Below are positions 32,983 to 40,934 of a stretch of DNA of 64,000 bases, piece after piece (position 1 is the first letter of the stretch; each line of letters starts with the position of its first letter). Below the pieces are notes generated by a model, which did not search any database, was not told the DNA's origin, and saw only the letters and a program-made list of their open reading frames with translations. The position numbers and the translations under genes were made by a program. The stretch comes from SBBV01 sp036555425 (GTDB lineage: Bacteria; Pseudomonadota; Alphaproteobacteria; Bin65), in assembly GCA_036555425.1 (NCBI GenBank), contig DATBLL010000080.1, positions 1-64,000 on the forward strand, in the 5' to 3' direction.

Positions 32983-33339
32983 GTCAGAGCGGTTCCGGCG
33001 ACTGGCGCGCAGGCGACGGTCACCCCTCCCCCGTTCGCGTGGACAAACGTAAACATTCGTCAACAACCCTAGGCACGCCCCGCCTTGGCGGGACAGGGGT
33101 AGGTCGCCCGGAGTTCGGGCCGAAGACGAGAAAAGGCGAGTCTGCGCGTTCCATCGTCTTTCATCGTCATTTATCGTCTTTTCTCGTCGTTTTGACCGCT
33201 CGAAAAGACGAGAAAAGACGAGTTTACGCGCAGTAACTCGTCATTGGCGGAAGCGACCGACAAGCATCGTTCCTGCATGCGCCGCGCTCCTTGCGCCGGC
33301 AAAAACAAAATGGGAACTTAAGCCCGTGACGCGCCGCTT
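32983..33339. other. Intergenic region upstream of uvrB with AT-rich repeats
   Basis: About 357 bases without a convincing gene. The part next to uvrB (32983-33070) should hold its promoter. From 33122 the sequence becomes AT-richer with repeated TCGTCTTT/GACGAGAAAAG units that form an imperfect hairpin (separate entry). The right end runs into the GST remnant. Confidence 0.5.
33122..33223. repeat. GACGAGAAAAG/CTTTTCTCGTC repeat cluster and hairpin
   Basis: The motif GAAGACGAGAAAAG at 33122 is followed by degenerate ATCGTCTTT, ATCGTCATTT and ATCGTCTTTTCTCGTC units. Arms at 33175-33193 and 33203-33220 form a near-perfect inverted repeat, 18 of 19 bases plus one bulge. It is AT-rich compared with the surroundings. 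It may be a terminator-like or protein-binding palindrome. Confidence 0.65.
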
Positions 33340-33600
33340 TCAAGCCGCGCCCTTGACCGCCTCGGCTTCGATCGCCATCGCCCTCTTGAAGGCCGGGCGC
33401 TCGGTGCACCGGCCGACATAGGACGTGAACGCGGGCCGCGGCGGCACGATCTTCAGCAAGCCGATGCCGAAATCGAGATCGGAGCCGATCATCACGTCGG
33501 CGGCCGTGAACCGCGGGCCGAGCAGCCAGGGACCGGGCTGCGCCGCCTGCTCGAGCGCGTCCATTACGCGATCGAAGCTGCCCCAGCCCGCCGCGGACCG
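33340..33600 (-). pseudogene. Glutathione S-transferase C-terminal remnant
   Basis: The minus-strand frame encodes about 85 residues that match only the C-terminal helical domain of a GST: AAGWGSFDRVMDALEQAAQ, PWLLGPRFTAADVMIGSDL, and RPAFTSYVGRCTERPAFKRA. There is no thioredoxin-like N-terminal domain; upstream of about 33600 the sequence loses similarity and the other strand codes for a different protein fragment. This is a truncated gene, presumably from a deletion that joined two gene remnants. Confidence 0.65.
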
Positions 33601-33700
33601 GGATCGTGATCGGCGGCAACGTTATCGCCTCGATCCACAGCGCCTTCATCGGCGCGGTGACCGTGCCCTTCGTGATCGGGCTGCTCAGGCGGCGCTGCGC
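33590..33700 (+). pseudogene. Possible GlsB/YeaQ-like membrane protein remnant
   Basis: In the plus-strand frame, GGNVIASIHSAFIGAVTVP followed by FVIGLLRRR resembles the last membrane helix and basic end of small GlsB/YeaQ/YmgE stress-response membrane proteins. No start or earlier helix is present because the sequence to the left belongs to the GST remnant. The match is weak and short. If right, it is the other half of the junction. Confidence 0.35.
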
Positions 33701-33771
33701 CGATACGAGCCGCGCGAGGGGCGCGGCAACGCGGCGCACCTTCGGCCGGAGGGCCGGCTCTGCGCCGGGCG

Positions 33772-34710
33772 CTACTTCTTCTTCAGCTGGCCAGGCGGCG
33801 AGTTCTGCTGGCCGGGCGGCAAGAAGCTCGGGCCGCGATTGGTGAGGCCGGGGGGCAACGTATCGCGCTGCAAGCCCGGCGGAACCGTGCCCGCCCCGGT
33901 TTGAATTGGCGGGAAGCCGGCCTGCGGCGGCGGGCCCGGCGGCGGCGGCCCGTTCCCGGGGTCCGGCGGCGGCCCGTTGCCCGGATCGGGCGGCGGCGCG
34001 TTCGGCGGTGGACTGTTGGGTCCGGCGGCGGGCGACAGTTCGTTGAAGAAGCGGTTGAGGCCGAGGAAATCGATGAAGAGGGTGTCGCTGCCATCGCCGA
34101 CGGAACAGTTCGTCCGGCCTTCACCGCAGGACTTGTCGTATTTCGATTTCGTGTTGCCGAGTTCGGAACCGTTGGTCACGACATAGGTTCCGGGCTTGTT
34201 GAGCTCGACGCATTTTCCGGTCTTCGTGCAGAGAATGGTGCCGCCCTCGGTGAGCGAGAGCGTAAGCCAGGGGCCGCGAATCGCGAATTCGATGATCGTG
34301 CCGCGCACGCCGATCGTCCCCATCGGGGTATCGATCCGGTATCCCGTCTTGGGTCCGGACCCCGAAATGAAGCGGAACGTGCCGGTCGCGGCGCGGATCG
34401 CGAGCTCGCCTTGGCGCCGGTCCGGATCGTAGACAACCTTGTCGAGCGTCACGCGCGAATTCGGGCCCAGCGTGAGGGCGGTTTCGTCTGTAAACAGGAT
34501 CTGCGCCGCCGCGGCATCGCCGGTCGCGATGTCCTCGTTCTGGAAGACGCCGTCGCCGAGCTTCAGCATACGGCGCGCACCGGCGAGCGTGCCGGTGACC
34601 TCGCGCTGCGCGCTCGCGGTTGTGCCGATTCGAGGTTCGGTCGCGGCTTGCGCGGCGGCGGCGGCGGCGGCGGTCGTGGCGGCGACGAAGCCAGCCAGTA
34701 TGACACGCAT
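33772..34710 (-). CDS. Secreted FecR-domain protein with Pro/Gly-rich tail
   Basis: A 312-residue protein. The signal peptide spans about residues 1-23, then a FecR-like beta domain (residues 30-170) with LKLGDGVFQNEDIATGDAA, ILFTDETALTLGPNS, and GTIGVRGTIIEF, typical of periplasmic FecR domains. Residues 175-215 carry four cysteines (CTKTGKC, SCGEGRTNCS). The last 85 residues are Pro/Gly/Asn-rich (PPPDPGNGPPPDPG). There is no adjacent FecI sigma or TonB receptor, so this is not a classic FecIR regulator. I prefer the ATG before RVILAG because GGAGA lies 7 bases ahead of it; four codons upstream is another ATG. Confidence 0.75.
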   Translation of the reverse strand: MRVILAGFVAATTAAAAAAAQAATEPRIGTTASAQREVTGTLAGARRMLKLGDGVFQNEDIATGDAAAAQILFTDETALTLGPNSRVTLDKVVYDPDRRQGELAIRAATGTFRFISGSGPKTGYRIDTPMGTIGVRGTIIEFAIRGPWLTLSLTEGGTILCTKTGKCVELNKPGTYVVTNGSELGNTKSKYDKSCGEGRTNCSVGDGSDTLFIDFLGLNRFFNELSPAAGPNSPPPNAPPPDPGNGPPPDPGNGPPPPGPPPQAGFPPIQTGAGTVPPGLQRDTLPPGLTNRGPSFLPPGQQNSPPGQLKKK

Positions 34711-35006
34711 CTTTGTCTCCATGACCGTGGCTTCGTCCGGCCGTCACGCAGCGCGGCGAATAGGACGAGCAGCGCAGGGAATTTCTCGCGTGCTTCGGCG
34801 CCAAGAACTCGCTGTGCGGTCCTCGAAGCGGCATTATACAGAAATATTTCACTATGTAACGGGGCAGGCGGCGATGATTGAGCGTGAGCCGCGTCACGTT
34901 CGACAGCCGCGCCGGCACGCTGCGCCGGCGATGTTCGACCAATCCTCTCAATGGCTTACATGGCGACGCCGATGGATGGCGCCTGCACCTCACGGGCCAA
35001 AATATA

Positions 35007-35039
35007 AAGGCCGCGGGGACGAGGAGAACCCGCGGCCTT
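35007..35039 (-). terminator. Intrinsic terminator-like hairpin (minus strand)
   Basis: Arms AAGGCCGCGGG (35007-35017) and CCCGCGGCCTT (35029-35039) pair perfectly over 11 bases. Read on the minus strand, the stem is followed by ATATTTTGG, a weak T-run, so it could end a minus-strand transcript from the 35.1-35.3 kb area. Confidence 0.5.
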
Positions 35040-35201
35040 CATATCGGCGGCGCCGGAGCGGAGGAGAGTACGCTGCACGGCGCTCTATTTCGGCTCAATG
35101 CCCGCCGCGTCGGTCCTGCGACAGCCCCAACAGCGGACGGTCTGCTTCTACCCGCCGCTTGTGGCGAAGGATGCGCGGAATCATGGCGAGTTTGTGATTT
35201 T

Positions 35202-35218
35202 CGTTAACATAGTTAACG
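35202..35218. promoter_or_regulatory. GTTAAC palindrome, possible operator
   Basis: CGTTAAC (35202-35208) and GTTAACG (35212-35218) are exact inverted copies around ATA. It is in an AT-richer patch of the gene-poor region. It could be an operator for a DNA-binding protein, but no regulator or promoter is identified here. Confidence 0.3.
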
Positions 35219-35283
35219 ATTTCAAGCGATTGGAGCGCCCGGAGCGCGCCGGCCAGCGACCGCGCCAGGGTCCAGACACGGAA

Positions 35284-35320
35284 AAGGCCGCAGCGTTGGA
35301 GGGGCACCCGCTACGGCCTT
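35284..35320. terminator. Hairpin with AAGGCCG/CGGCCTT arms
   Basis: Arms 35284-35295 and 35309-35320 pair with one mismatch around 13 bases. The AAGGCCG start and CGGCCTT end match those of the hairpin at 35007-35039. A T-run (CCTTTTCC) follows on the minus strand. A third hairpin, GCTCCGG/CCGGAGC, lies at 35334-35360. Confidence 0.45.
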
Positions 35321-35762
35321 CCCGGGGACATGGGCTCCGGCGTGGGGGAGACACCGGAGCTCACTCATGCAGCAGCTTGGCGCCGCTGCTCGGCTTGGGC
35401 CGGTCGGGGAGATCATCCGGCGTCCAAACCACGCTCACATATAGCGCCCGGGGCGTGGCAGGCTTTTGCAGGCACGACGGCGAATCGATGAAGAATCGCG
35501 GCGAAAGCGTGGAGGCCACAGCCTGTAGATTCGAGTATGACGGCGGCGAAGAAATCGCCCACAAGAAACACGCGCGCGAGGGCAGGCGCGAAGCGCTTCG
35601 CTTTGAATGAGATATCGGGCGCGCCCGAACCAGCGGCAAGGCCTCGCCGCGCCGAAGTCAAGTCCGCGCGCCTGCATGGGCCGGCCGCGGCCGCGCACTC
35701 GACTACGATGGCGCGCGAGTCCAGTTCCCCCACGCCATTTCATTCCGCAAGAGAGGGCCGCG

Positions 35763-36458
35763 ATGATCGAGCTTTATTTCTGGACCACGCCCAACGGCTA
35801 CAAGCCGCTGATGTTTCTCGAGGAGACGAAGCTTCCCTACAGCTTGAAGCCGGTGAACATCGGCAAGGGCGAGCAGTTCGATCCCGCCTTCTTGAAGATC
35901 GCGCCCAACAACCGCATTCCGGCGATGGTCGACACCGCGCCCAACGGCGGCGGCCCCCCGATCACGATCTTCGAATCGGGCGCCATCCTGCTCTATCTCG
36001 CGGACAAGACGGGCAAGCTGATCCCCGCCGGCCTGGCCGGGCGCTGGGATTGCATCCAGTGGCTGTTCTGGCAGATGGCGGGCCTCGGCCCGATGCTCGG
36101 GCAGAACCACCATTTCTCGCAATACGCGCCCGAGAAGATCCCCTACGCCATCGACCGCTATGTGAAGGAGACCAACCGGCTCTACGGCGTGCTCAACAAG
36201 CGCCTGGCCGACCGCGAATATATCGCCGGCGCCTACTCCATCGCCGACATGGCCTCCTATCCCTGGATCGTGCCCTATGAGCGCCAGGGCCAGAAGCTCG
36301 AGGACTTCCCGCACCTGAAGCGCTGGTTCGAAGCGATCAAGGCGCGGCCCTCGACGATCGCGGCCTACGAGAAGGGCAAGACGATCAACACGCCCGCGCC
36401 GATGACCGAGGAGGCGAAGAAGATCCTGTTCGGGCAGACCGCGGCCGTGGTGCGCTGA
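35763..36458 (+). CDS. Glutathione S-transferase (YfcG/YghU-like)
   Basis: A 231-residue complete GST. The N-terminal thioredoxin-like domain (residues 1-85) starts IELYFWTTPNGYKPLMFLEE with the TPNG active-site turn typical of Nu-class YfcG/YghU enzymes, and has PNNRIPAMVD and FESGAILLYLADK. The C-terminal domain includes GLGPMLGQNHHFSQYAPEKIPYA and DREYIAGAYSIADMASYPW. These enzymes have glutathione-disulfide and peroxidase activity. Start is the ATG immediately before IELYF. It is a different gene from the GST remnant at 33.4 kb. Confidence 0.9.
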   Translation: MIELYFWTTPNGYKPLMFLEETKLPYSLKPVNIGKGEQFDPAFLKIAPNNRIPAMVDTAPNGGGPPITIFESGAILLYLADKTGKLIPAGLAGRWDCIQWLFWQMAGLGPMLGQNHHFSQYAPEKIPYAIDRYVKETNRLYGVLNKRLADREYIAGAYSIADMASYPWIVPYERQGQKLEDFPHLKRWFEAIKARPSTIAAYEKGKTINTPAPMTEEAKKILFGQTAAVVR

Positions 36459-36589
36459 TCCGGCGCTTGGGCCGGATGAGTTCGGACCAAATCCGGCTGG
36501 CCCGCGGAACCAATTGGAAACCCGTTCGTAGCAGGCTCATCGGGCGCAAGGGGATTGGCGTCCGCGGAGTCAACGAAACGGGGTATTCC

Positions 36590-36829
36590 ATGCGGGCCTA
36601 TCTCTACATCGGGCTCGCCCTCGCCGCGGCCGGGGCGTTGGGGCTGGCGCTCGAGCACGTCGTCTTCGACGGCGTGCGCGAGATCATCGATGCCGGCACG
36701 ATCAAGGTGACGGCGCGCACCGACCGCTTCTTCCCGGCGACGACGCTGGTGAGCGTCTTCGCGCTCGCGGGCGGCCTCGTCCTCCTCGTCATCGGACGGC
36801 CGAAGGGCCCGGGCAGCGCGGCGGAGTAA
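36590..36829 (+). CDS. Small two-helix membrane protein
   Basis: A 79-residue hydrophobic protein with membrane helices at about residues 4-22 (YIGLALAAAGALGLALEHV) and 47-70 (TTLVSVFALAGGLVLLVIG) and a short loop with EIIDAGTIKVTARTDRFF between. The ATG at 36590 is the start that puts the first helix at the N-terminus. I do not recognise the family; it resembles small hypothetical inner-membrane proteins. It is followed 7 bases later by a 24-bp inverted repeat that may end its transcript. Confidence 0.65.
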   Translation: MRAYLYIGLALAAAGALGLALEHVVFDGVREIIDAGTIKVTARTDRFFPATTLVSVFALAGGLVLLVIGRPKGPGSAAE

Positions 36830-36836
36830 GAATTCT

Positions 36837-36894
36837 AAACACGGAGAGCACGGCGCTCGGCCCGCTTCGACCGAGCGCCGTGCTCTCCGTGTTT
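36837..36894. terminator. Perfect 24-bp inverted repeat / terminator
   Basis: Arms 36837-36860 and 36871-36894 (AAACACGGAGAGCACGGCGC and on) are exact reverse complements over 24 bases around a 10-base loop. The stem ends in GTTT followed by CAATTTCTT. It could end transcription of the small membrane protein or be a copy of a CACGGAG-type repeat. Confidence 0.75.
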
Positions 36895-36988
36895 CAATTT
36901 CTTGCTTCTTGTCTCAACGCAATTGCCGCGTTGCGCGGGAACGGGCGTTAGCGTATCACCGCGCCCGCTTTATCCCGCGATGTCTCCC

Positions 36989-38191
36989 ATGTCCGTCCTC
37001 GCCCAGCGTCTGGCCCGCATCAAGCCCTCCGCCACCATGGGCGTGACGATGAAGGCGCGCGCGCTCAAGGCCGCGGGCCGCGACGTGATCGGCCTCGGCG
37101 CCGGCGAGCCGGATTTCGACACGCCGCCCAACATCCGCGAAGCGGCGAAAAGGGCGATCGACGCCGGCGAAACGCGCTACACCGACGTCGGCGGCACGCC
37201 GGCGCTCAAGAAGGCGATCTCCGCCAAGTTCAAGCGCGAGAACAACCTCGACTACGCGCCCGAGCAGATCATCGCCTCGACCGGCGGCAAGCAAGTGCTG
37301 TTCAACGCGTTCCTGGCTACGCTCGACCCCGGCGACGAAGTTATCATCCCGGCGCCCTATTGGGTGAGCTATCCTGACATGGTGGTGCTCGCCGAGGGCA
37401 CGCCGGTGTTCGTGCCCTGCCCGCAGAACAACGGCTTCAAGCTGGTGCCCGAGGAGCTCGAGAAGGCGATCACGCCCAAGACCAAGTGGCTGCTGCTCAA
37501 CAGCCCCTCGAACCCTTCGGGCGCCGCCTACACCAAGGCGGAACTCAAAGCCGTGACCGACGTGCTGGTGCGCCACCCGCATGTATGGGTGATGACCGAC
37601 GACATGTACGAGCACCTCGTCTACGACGATTTCGAATTCTGGTCGCCGGCGCAGCTGGAGCCGAAGCTCTATTCGCGCACGCTGACGATCAATGGCGTCT
37701 CCAAGGCCTATTGCATGACCGGCTGGCGCATCGGCTATGCCGGCGGCCCCATGGAGCTCATCAAGGCGATGACCGACATCCAAGGGCACAGCACCTCCAA
37801 CCCCTCGTCGATCAGCCAAGCCGCGTCAGTCGAGGCGCTCAATGGCCCGCAGGACTTCATCCCGAAGAACAACGCCGTGTTCAAGGAGCGGCGCGACCTC
37901 GTCGTCGCGATGCTGAACGAGGCGAAGGGCCTCTACTGCCCGGTGCCCGAGGGTGCGTTCTACGTCTATCCCTCCTGCGCCGGCACGATCGGCAAGACGA
38001 CGCCGCAGGGCAAGCGCCTCGCGACCGACGAGGATTTCGTGACGTATCTCCTTGAGGCCGAGGGCGTGGCGGTGGTGCAAGGCTCGGCCTTCGGCCTCGC
38101 GCCGCATTTCCGCGTCTCCTACGCCACCTCGACCGAGGCGCTGCGCGAGGCGTGCAAGCGCATCCAGAGGGCGTGCGCGGCGCTGCGCTAA
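36989..38191 (+). CDS. aspC: Aspartate aminotransferase (class I)
   Basis: A 400-residue PLP-dependent aminotransferase of the alphaproteobacterial AspAT (Ib) class. Segments are GLGAGEPDFDTP, STGGKQVLFNAF, NSPSNPSGAAY near residue 170, DDMYEHLVYD near 205 and the PLP-Lys region NGVSKAYCMTGWRIGYAGGP near 235. It interconverts aspartate and 2-oxoglutarate with oxaloacetate and glutamate in the cytoplasm. I chose the ATG before SVLAQRLARIKPSAT, where family homology starts; an ATG three codons upstream is also possible. Confidence 0.92.
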   Translation: MSVLAQRLARIKPSATMGVTMKARALKAAGRDVIGLGAGEPDFDTPPNIREAAKRAIDAGETRYTDVGGTPALKKAISAKFKRENNLDYAPEQIIASTGGKQVLFNAFLATLDPGDEVIIPAPYWVSYPDMVVLAEGTPVFVPCPQNNGFKLVPEELEKAITPKTKWLLLNSPSNPSGAAYTKAELKAVTDVLVRHPHVWVMTDDMYEHLVYDDFEFWSPAQLEPKLYSRTLTINGVSKAYCMTGWRIGYAGGPMELIKAMTDIQGHSTSNPSSISQAASVEALNGPQDFIPKNNAVFKERRDLVVAMLNEAKGLYCPVPEGAFYVYPSCAGTIGKTTPQGKRLATDEDFVTYLLEAEGVAVVQGSAFGLAPHFRVSYATSTEALREACKRIQRACAALR

Positions 38192-38549
38192 TCGGCGTGT
38201 GCCGGAGGATTCTCCGGCACATCGGCGCGCTTGACCCAAGGCTCGGCGCGCGGCGCCCGCCTGGACTAGTGCTTGTGCACAGGGCCGGAATTGTCGGCGC
38301 GGATTCGTAACTTTTTGATTTTGCCCAATTTATGACTCATTTACGACGATGCGTCGCGTAAGTTTTCCTGAATTTTCAAAGGGTTGACCGGAAGCCCGCA
38401 GCAGGCCGTTCGCGGCGTAGGCAAATCGGGCCGACGCCCGCTGCGGCGCCTATTGCATTGTTTTCGACAGATTTATTCACACCTAGGCAGAGGTTGAGCC
38501 GATGCGGCGAAGCAATTGACGCGGCGGCCGGAGCGCCGAAATTGGCAGG
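38192..38549. other. Intergenic region upstream of uvrC
   Basis: About 358 bases without a gene. Near the left end is a hairpin GTGCCGGAG/CTCCGGCAC (38199-38220) that may terminate aspC. The middle (38300-38375) is AT-rich compared with the surroundings and may hold the uvrC promoter. No LexA-type direct repeat (GTTC-N7-GTTC) is seen. Confidence 0.5.
38199..38220. terminator. Hairpin after aspC
   Basis: GTGCCGGAG (38199-38207) and CTCCGGCAC (38212-38220) form a 9-bp stem with a 4-base loop, 7 bases after the aspC stop. No T-tract follows, so termination is only suggested. Confidence 0.5.
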
Positions 38550-40520
38550 ATGAGCGACACCGAAATCGAGAACGGGAGCGAAGCGGAGGCCCGGCCGGCA
38601 GACGGGCTGCTCGCGACCGGCGCGGCGCTGATCAAGGAGCACCTGCCGCGCTTGCCGCTGGGCCCGGGCGTCTACCGCATGCTCGATAAGCGCGGCGATG
38701 CGCTCTATGTCGGCAAGGCGCGGAGCCTCGCCAAGCGCGTGGCGAATTATTGCGCCATTGCCAAGCTGCCCGAGCGCCTGCGGCGCATGGTGGCCGAGAC
38801 GGCGTCGCTCGAGATCGTCTCGACCCACACCGAGGTCGAGGCGCTGCTGCTCGAATCGAACCTCATCAAGCGCCTGAAGCCGCGCTACAACGTGCTGCTG
38901 CGCGACGACAAGTCGTTTCCCTACATCCACATCACCGCCGCCGCCGAGACGGCGCCGCTCGACAGCCCCAAGCGCTGGGCGCGCATCGTCAAGCACCGCG
39001 GCGCGCGCGACGAGGGCGGGCTCTATTACGGCCCGTTCGCCTCGGCCGGCGCTGTCAACCGCACGCTCAACTCGCTGCAGCGCGCGTTCCTGCTGCGCTC
39101 CTGCACCGACGGCGTTTTCGCCGGGCGCACGCGGCCGTGTTTGCTGCACCAAATCAAGCGCTGCAGCGCGCCCTGCGTGGGGCGCGTGACCCCCGAGGCC
39201 TATGCCGAGTTCATCAGGCAAGCCGAGGATTTCCTCGCGGGCCGTGACCCTGGCATCCGCGAGCGCTTCGCCACCGAAATGGAGAAGGCGAGCGGCGCGC
39301 TCGAATTCGAGACCGCCGCCTCCTACCGCGACCGCATCCGGGCGCTCGCCCACATCCAGGCGCGCCAGGACATCAACGTGCAGGAGATCGACGAGGCCGA
39401 CGTGATCGCGGCGCAGCGCGAGGCCGGGCAGACCTGCATCCAGGTGTTCTTCTTCCGCGGCGGCCAGAACTGGGGCAACCGCGCCTATTTCCCGCGCCAC
39501 GACAAGGCCGCGGCGGGCGGAGAAGTGCTCGCTGCCTTCATCGGCCAGTTTTACGACAACAAGACGCCGCCGAAGCTTGTCTTGCTCAGCGAGGAGGTGC
39601 CCGACGCCGCGCTGATCGAGGAGGCGCTCGCCGTCCGCGCGGGGCGCAAGGTCGAGCTCGCCGTGCCGCAGCGCGGCGAGAAGCGGAAGCTGCTCGAGCA
39701 CGCGCTCGAGAACGCGAAGAACGCGCTCGCGCGCCGGCTCGCCGAGAGCTCGTCGCAGAGGAACATGCTGGAGGGCGTCGCCGACGCCTTCCGCCTCGAA
39801 GCCGCGCCCGAGCGCATCGAGATCTACGACAACAGCCACATCCAGGGTGCCAACGCGGTCGGCGCCATGGTCGTCGCCGGGCCCGAAGGCTACGTCAAAT
39901 CCGCCTACCGTAAGTTCAACATCAAGACGGCGCGGCCCAAGGGCGAGGCCGGCGCGCCGCCGCCGGAGGGAACGATCTCCGCCGGCGACGATTTCGGCAT
40001 GATGCGCGAAGTGCTGACGCGGCGCTTCAAGCGCGCGATCGAGGAGGACGCCGAGCGCGAGCGCGGCACCTGGCCCGATCTCGTGCTCATCGACGGCGGC
40101 GCCGGCCAGCTCTCGGCCGCGCGCACCGTGTTGGGCGATCTCGGCATCGACGACGTGCCGCTGGTCGCCATCGCCAAGGGCCCCGACCGCAATGCCGGCC
40201 GCGAGACCTTCCACCTTCCCGACGGCAGCGAGCGGCAGTTCCCGCCCGGCGACGCGGTGCTGTTCTTCCTACAGCGCCTGCGCGACGAGGCGCATCGCTT
40301 CGCCATCGGCGCCCACCGCGCGCGCCGCGCCGCCAGCACCTTGCGCTCGCAGCTCGACGAGGTGCCCGGCATCGGCGCGCGCCGCAAGAAGGCGCTGCTC
40401 TTGCGCTTCGGCTCGGCCAAGGGCGTGGCCGCCGCCGGCTTGACCGATCTCGAAACGACGCCGGGTATCAGCAAGGTGGTGGCGAAGAAGGTCTACGACT
40501 TCTTTCATGGGGAAGGATGA
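38550..40520 (+). CDS. uvrC: UvrABC system protein C
   Basis: A 656-residue dual-incision nuclease of nucleotide excision repair. An N-terminal GIY-YIG domain (GVYRMLDKRGDALYVGKA near residue 36), the UvrB-binding UVR motif (ALEFETAASYRDRI near 250), an RNase-H-like endonuclease domain (EIYDNSHIQGANAVGAMV near 425; DLVLIDGGAGQL near 510) and C-terminal helix-hairpin-helix repeats (VPGIGARRKKALL). Start is ATG at 38550. Its partner uvrB is in the same window, on the other strand. Confidence 0.95.
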   Translation: MSDTEIENGSEAEARPADGLLATGAALIKEHLPRLPLGPGVYRMLDKRGDALYVGKARSLAKRVANYCAIAKLPERLRRMVAETASLEIVSTHTEVEALLLESNLIKRLKPRYNVLLRDDKSFPYIHITAAAETAPLDSPKRWARIVKHRGARDEGGLYYGPFASAGAVNRTLNSLQRAFLLRSCTDGVFAGRTRPCLLHQIKRCSAPCVGRVTPEAYAEFIRQAEDFLAGRDPGIRERFATEMEKASGALEFETAASYRDRIRALAHIQARQDINVQEIDEADVIAAQREAGQTCIQVFFFRGGQNWGNRAYFPRHDKAAAGGEVLAAFIGQFYDNKTPPKLVLLSEEVPDAALIEEALAVRAGRKVELAVPQRGEKRKLLEHALENAKNALARRLAESSSQRNMLEGVADAFRLEAAPERIEIYDNSHIQGANAVGAMVVAGPEGYVKSAYRKFNIKTARPKGEAGAPPPEGTISAGDDFGMMREVLTRRFKRAIEEDAERERGTWPDLVLIDGGAGQLSAARTVLGDLGIDDVPLVAIAKGPDRNAGRETFHLPDGSERQFPPGDAVLFFLQRLRDEAHRFAIGAHRARRAASTLRSQLDEVPGIGARRKKALLLRFGSAKGVAAAGLTDLETTPGISKVVAKKVYDFFHGEG

Positions 40521-40595
40521 GGCGACGTTGACCTTCGTTCCTCCGAATTATAAATTTCGCTTCAATTCCGATTGAATTTTATAACGGACAGCGTC

Positions 40596-40934
40596 ATGGC
40601 CAATGGCAAACAAACCCACGTTGTCGCGGTATCCCTTCCCAAGGAGCTTTTTCGCGATTTGGAGAAGCTGCGTGCGCGGCTCTTTCGCAAGCGATCCGAA
40701 GTCGTGAAGGAGGCCGTGCGACAATACGTCGAACGGTATCGGCACGCGAAGGACGAAGCCTATTGGGCTGCGCGCGAGGCGGCAGTCCCATACGACGACG
40801 AGCCATATACGGCGGCAGACCGAGCTGCAGTTCGTCGAGCCCAAGCGGAGTATCGCCGCGGAGAGTACCTGACGCTGGAGGAGCTGAAACGCAAGCTCGG
40901 GCATGTGGCGCGTCGACGTTCCGCGAAGCGTTGA
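40596..40934 (+). CDS. Ribbon-helix-helix antitoxin
   Basis: A 112-residue protein with an N-terminal CopG/RHH DNA-binding fold (HVVAVSLPKELFRDLEKLR then KRSEVVKEAVRQYVERY, about residues 7-48) and a charged C-terminal region that would bind the toxin. The frame is open 8 codons upstream. The toxin gene starts inside its 3' end (ATG at 40903, 32-base overlap), the usual order of antitoxin-toxin operons. It would autoregulate the pair and neutralise the toxin, which here appears broken. Confidence 0.8.
   Translation: MANGKQTHVVAVSLPKELFRDLEKLRARLFRKRSEVVKEAVRQYVERYRHAKDEAYWAAREAAVPYDDEPYTAADRAAVRRAQAEYRRGEYLTLEELKRKLGHVARRRSAKR

Larger units (their letters stand above)
34711..35762. other. 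Gene-poor region with several hairpins
   Basis: About 1.05 kb without a gene I can support. It contains at least three hairpins (35007-35039, 35284-35320, 35334-35360) and a GTTAAC palindrome at 35202-35218. A minus-strand open frame of 70 codons (35095-35307, GTG start) ends 56 bases before the first hairpin, whose minus-strand 3' flank is T-rich, so a small unknown gene is conceivable there. Parts are less G+C-rich than the rest of the window. Confidence 0.5.

Noticed and set aside
32983..33100. LexA (SOS) box upstream of uvrB
   Set aside because: I looked for GTTC-N7-GTTC or its inverse and for CTGT-N8-ACAG and found no convincing match, only scattered GTTC/GAAC fragments.
35537..35762. 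Small plus-strand frame starting MTAAKKSPTRNTRARAGAKR
   Set aside because: It runs into the GST gene in the wrong frame, is Arg/Ala-rich and has no support from ribosome site or conservation I can recognise.
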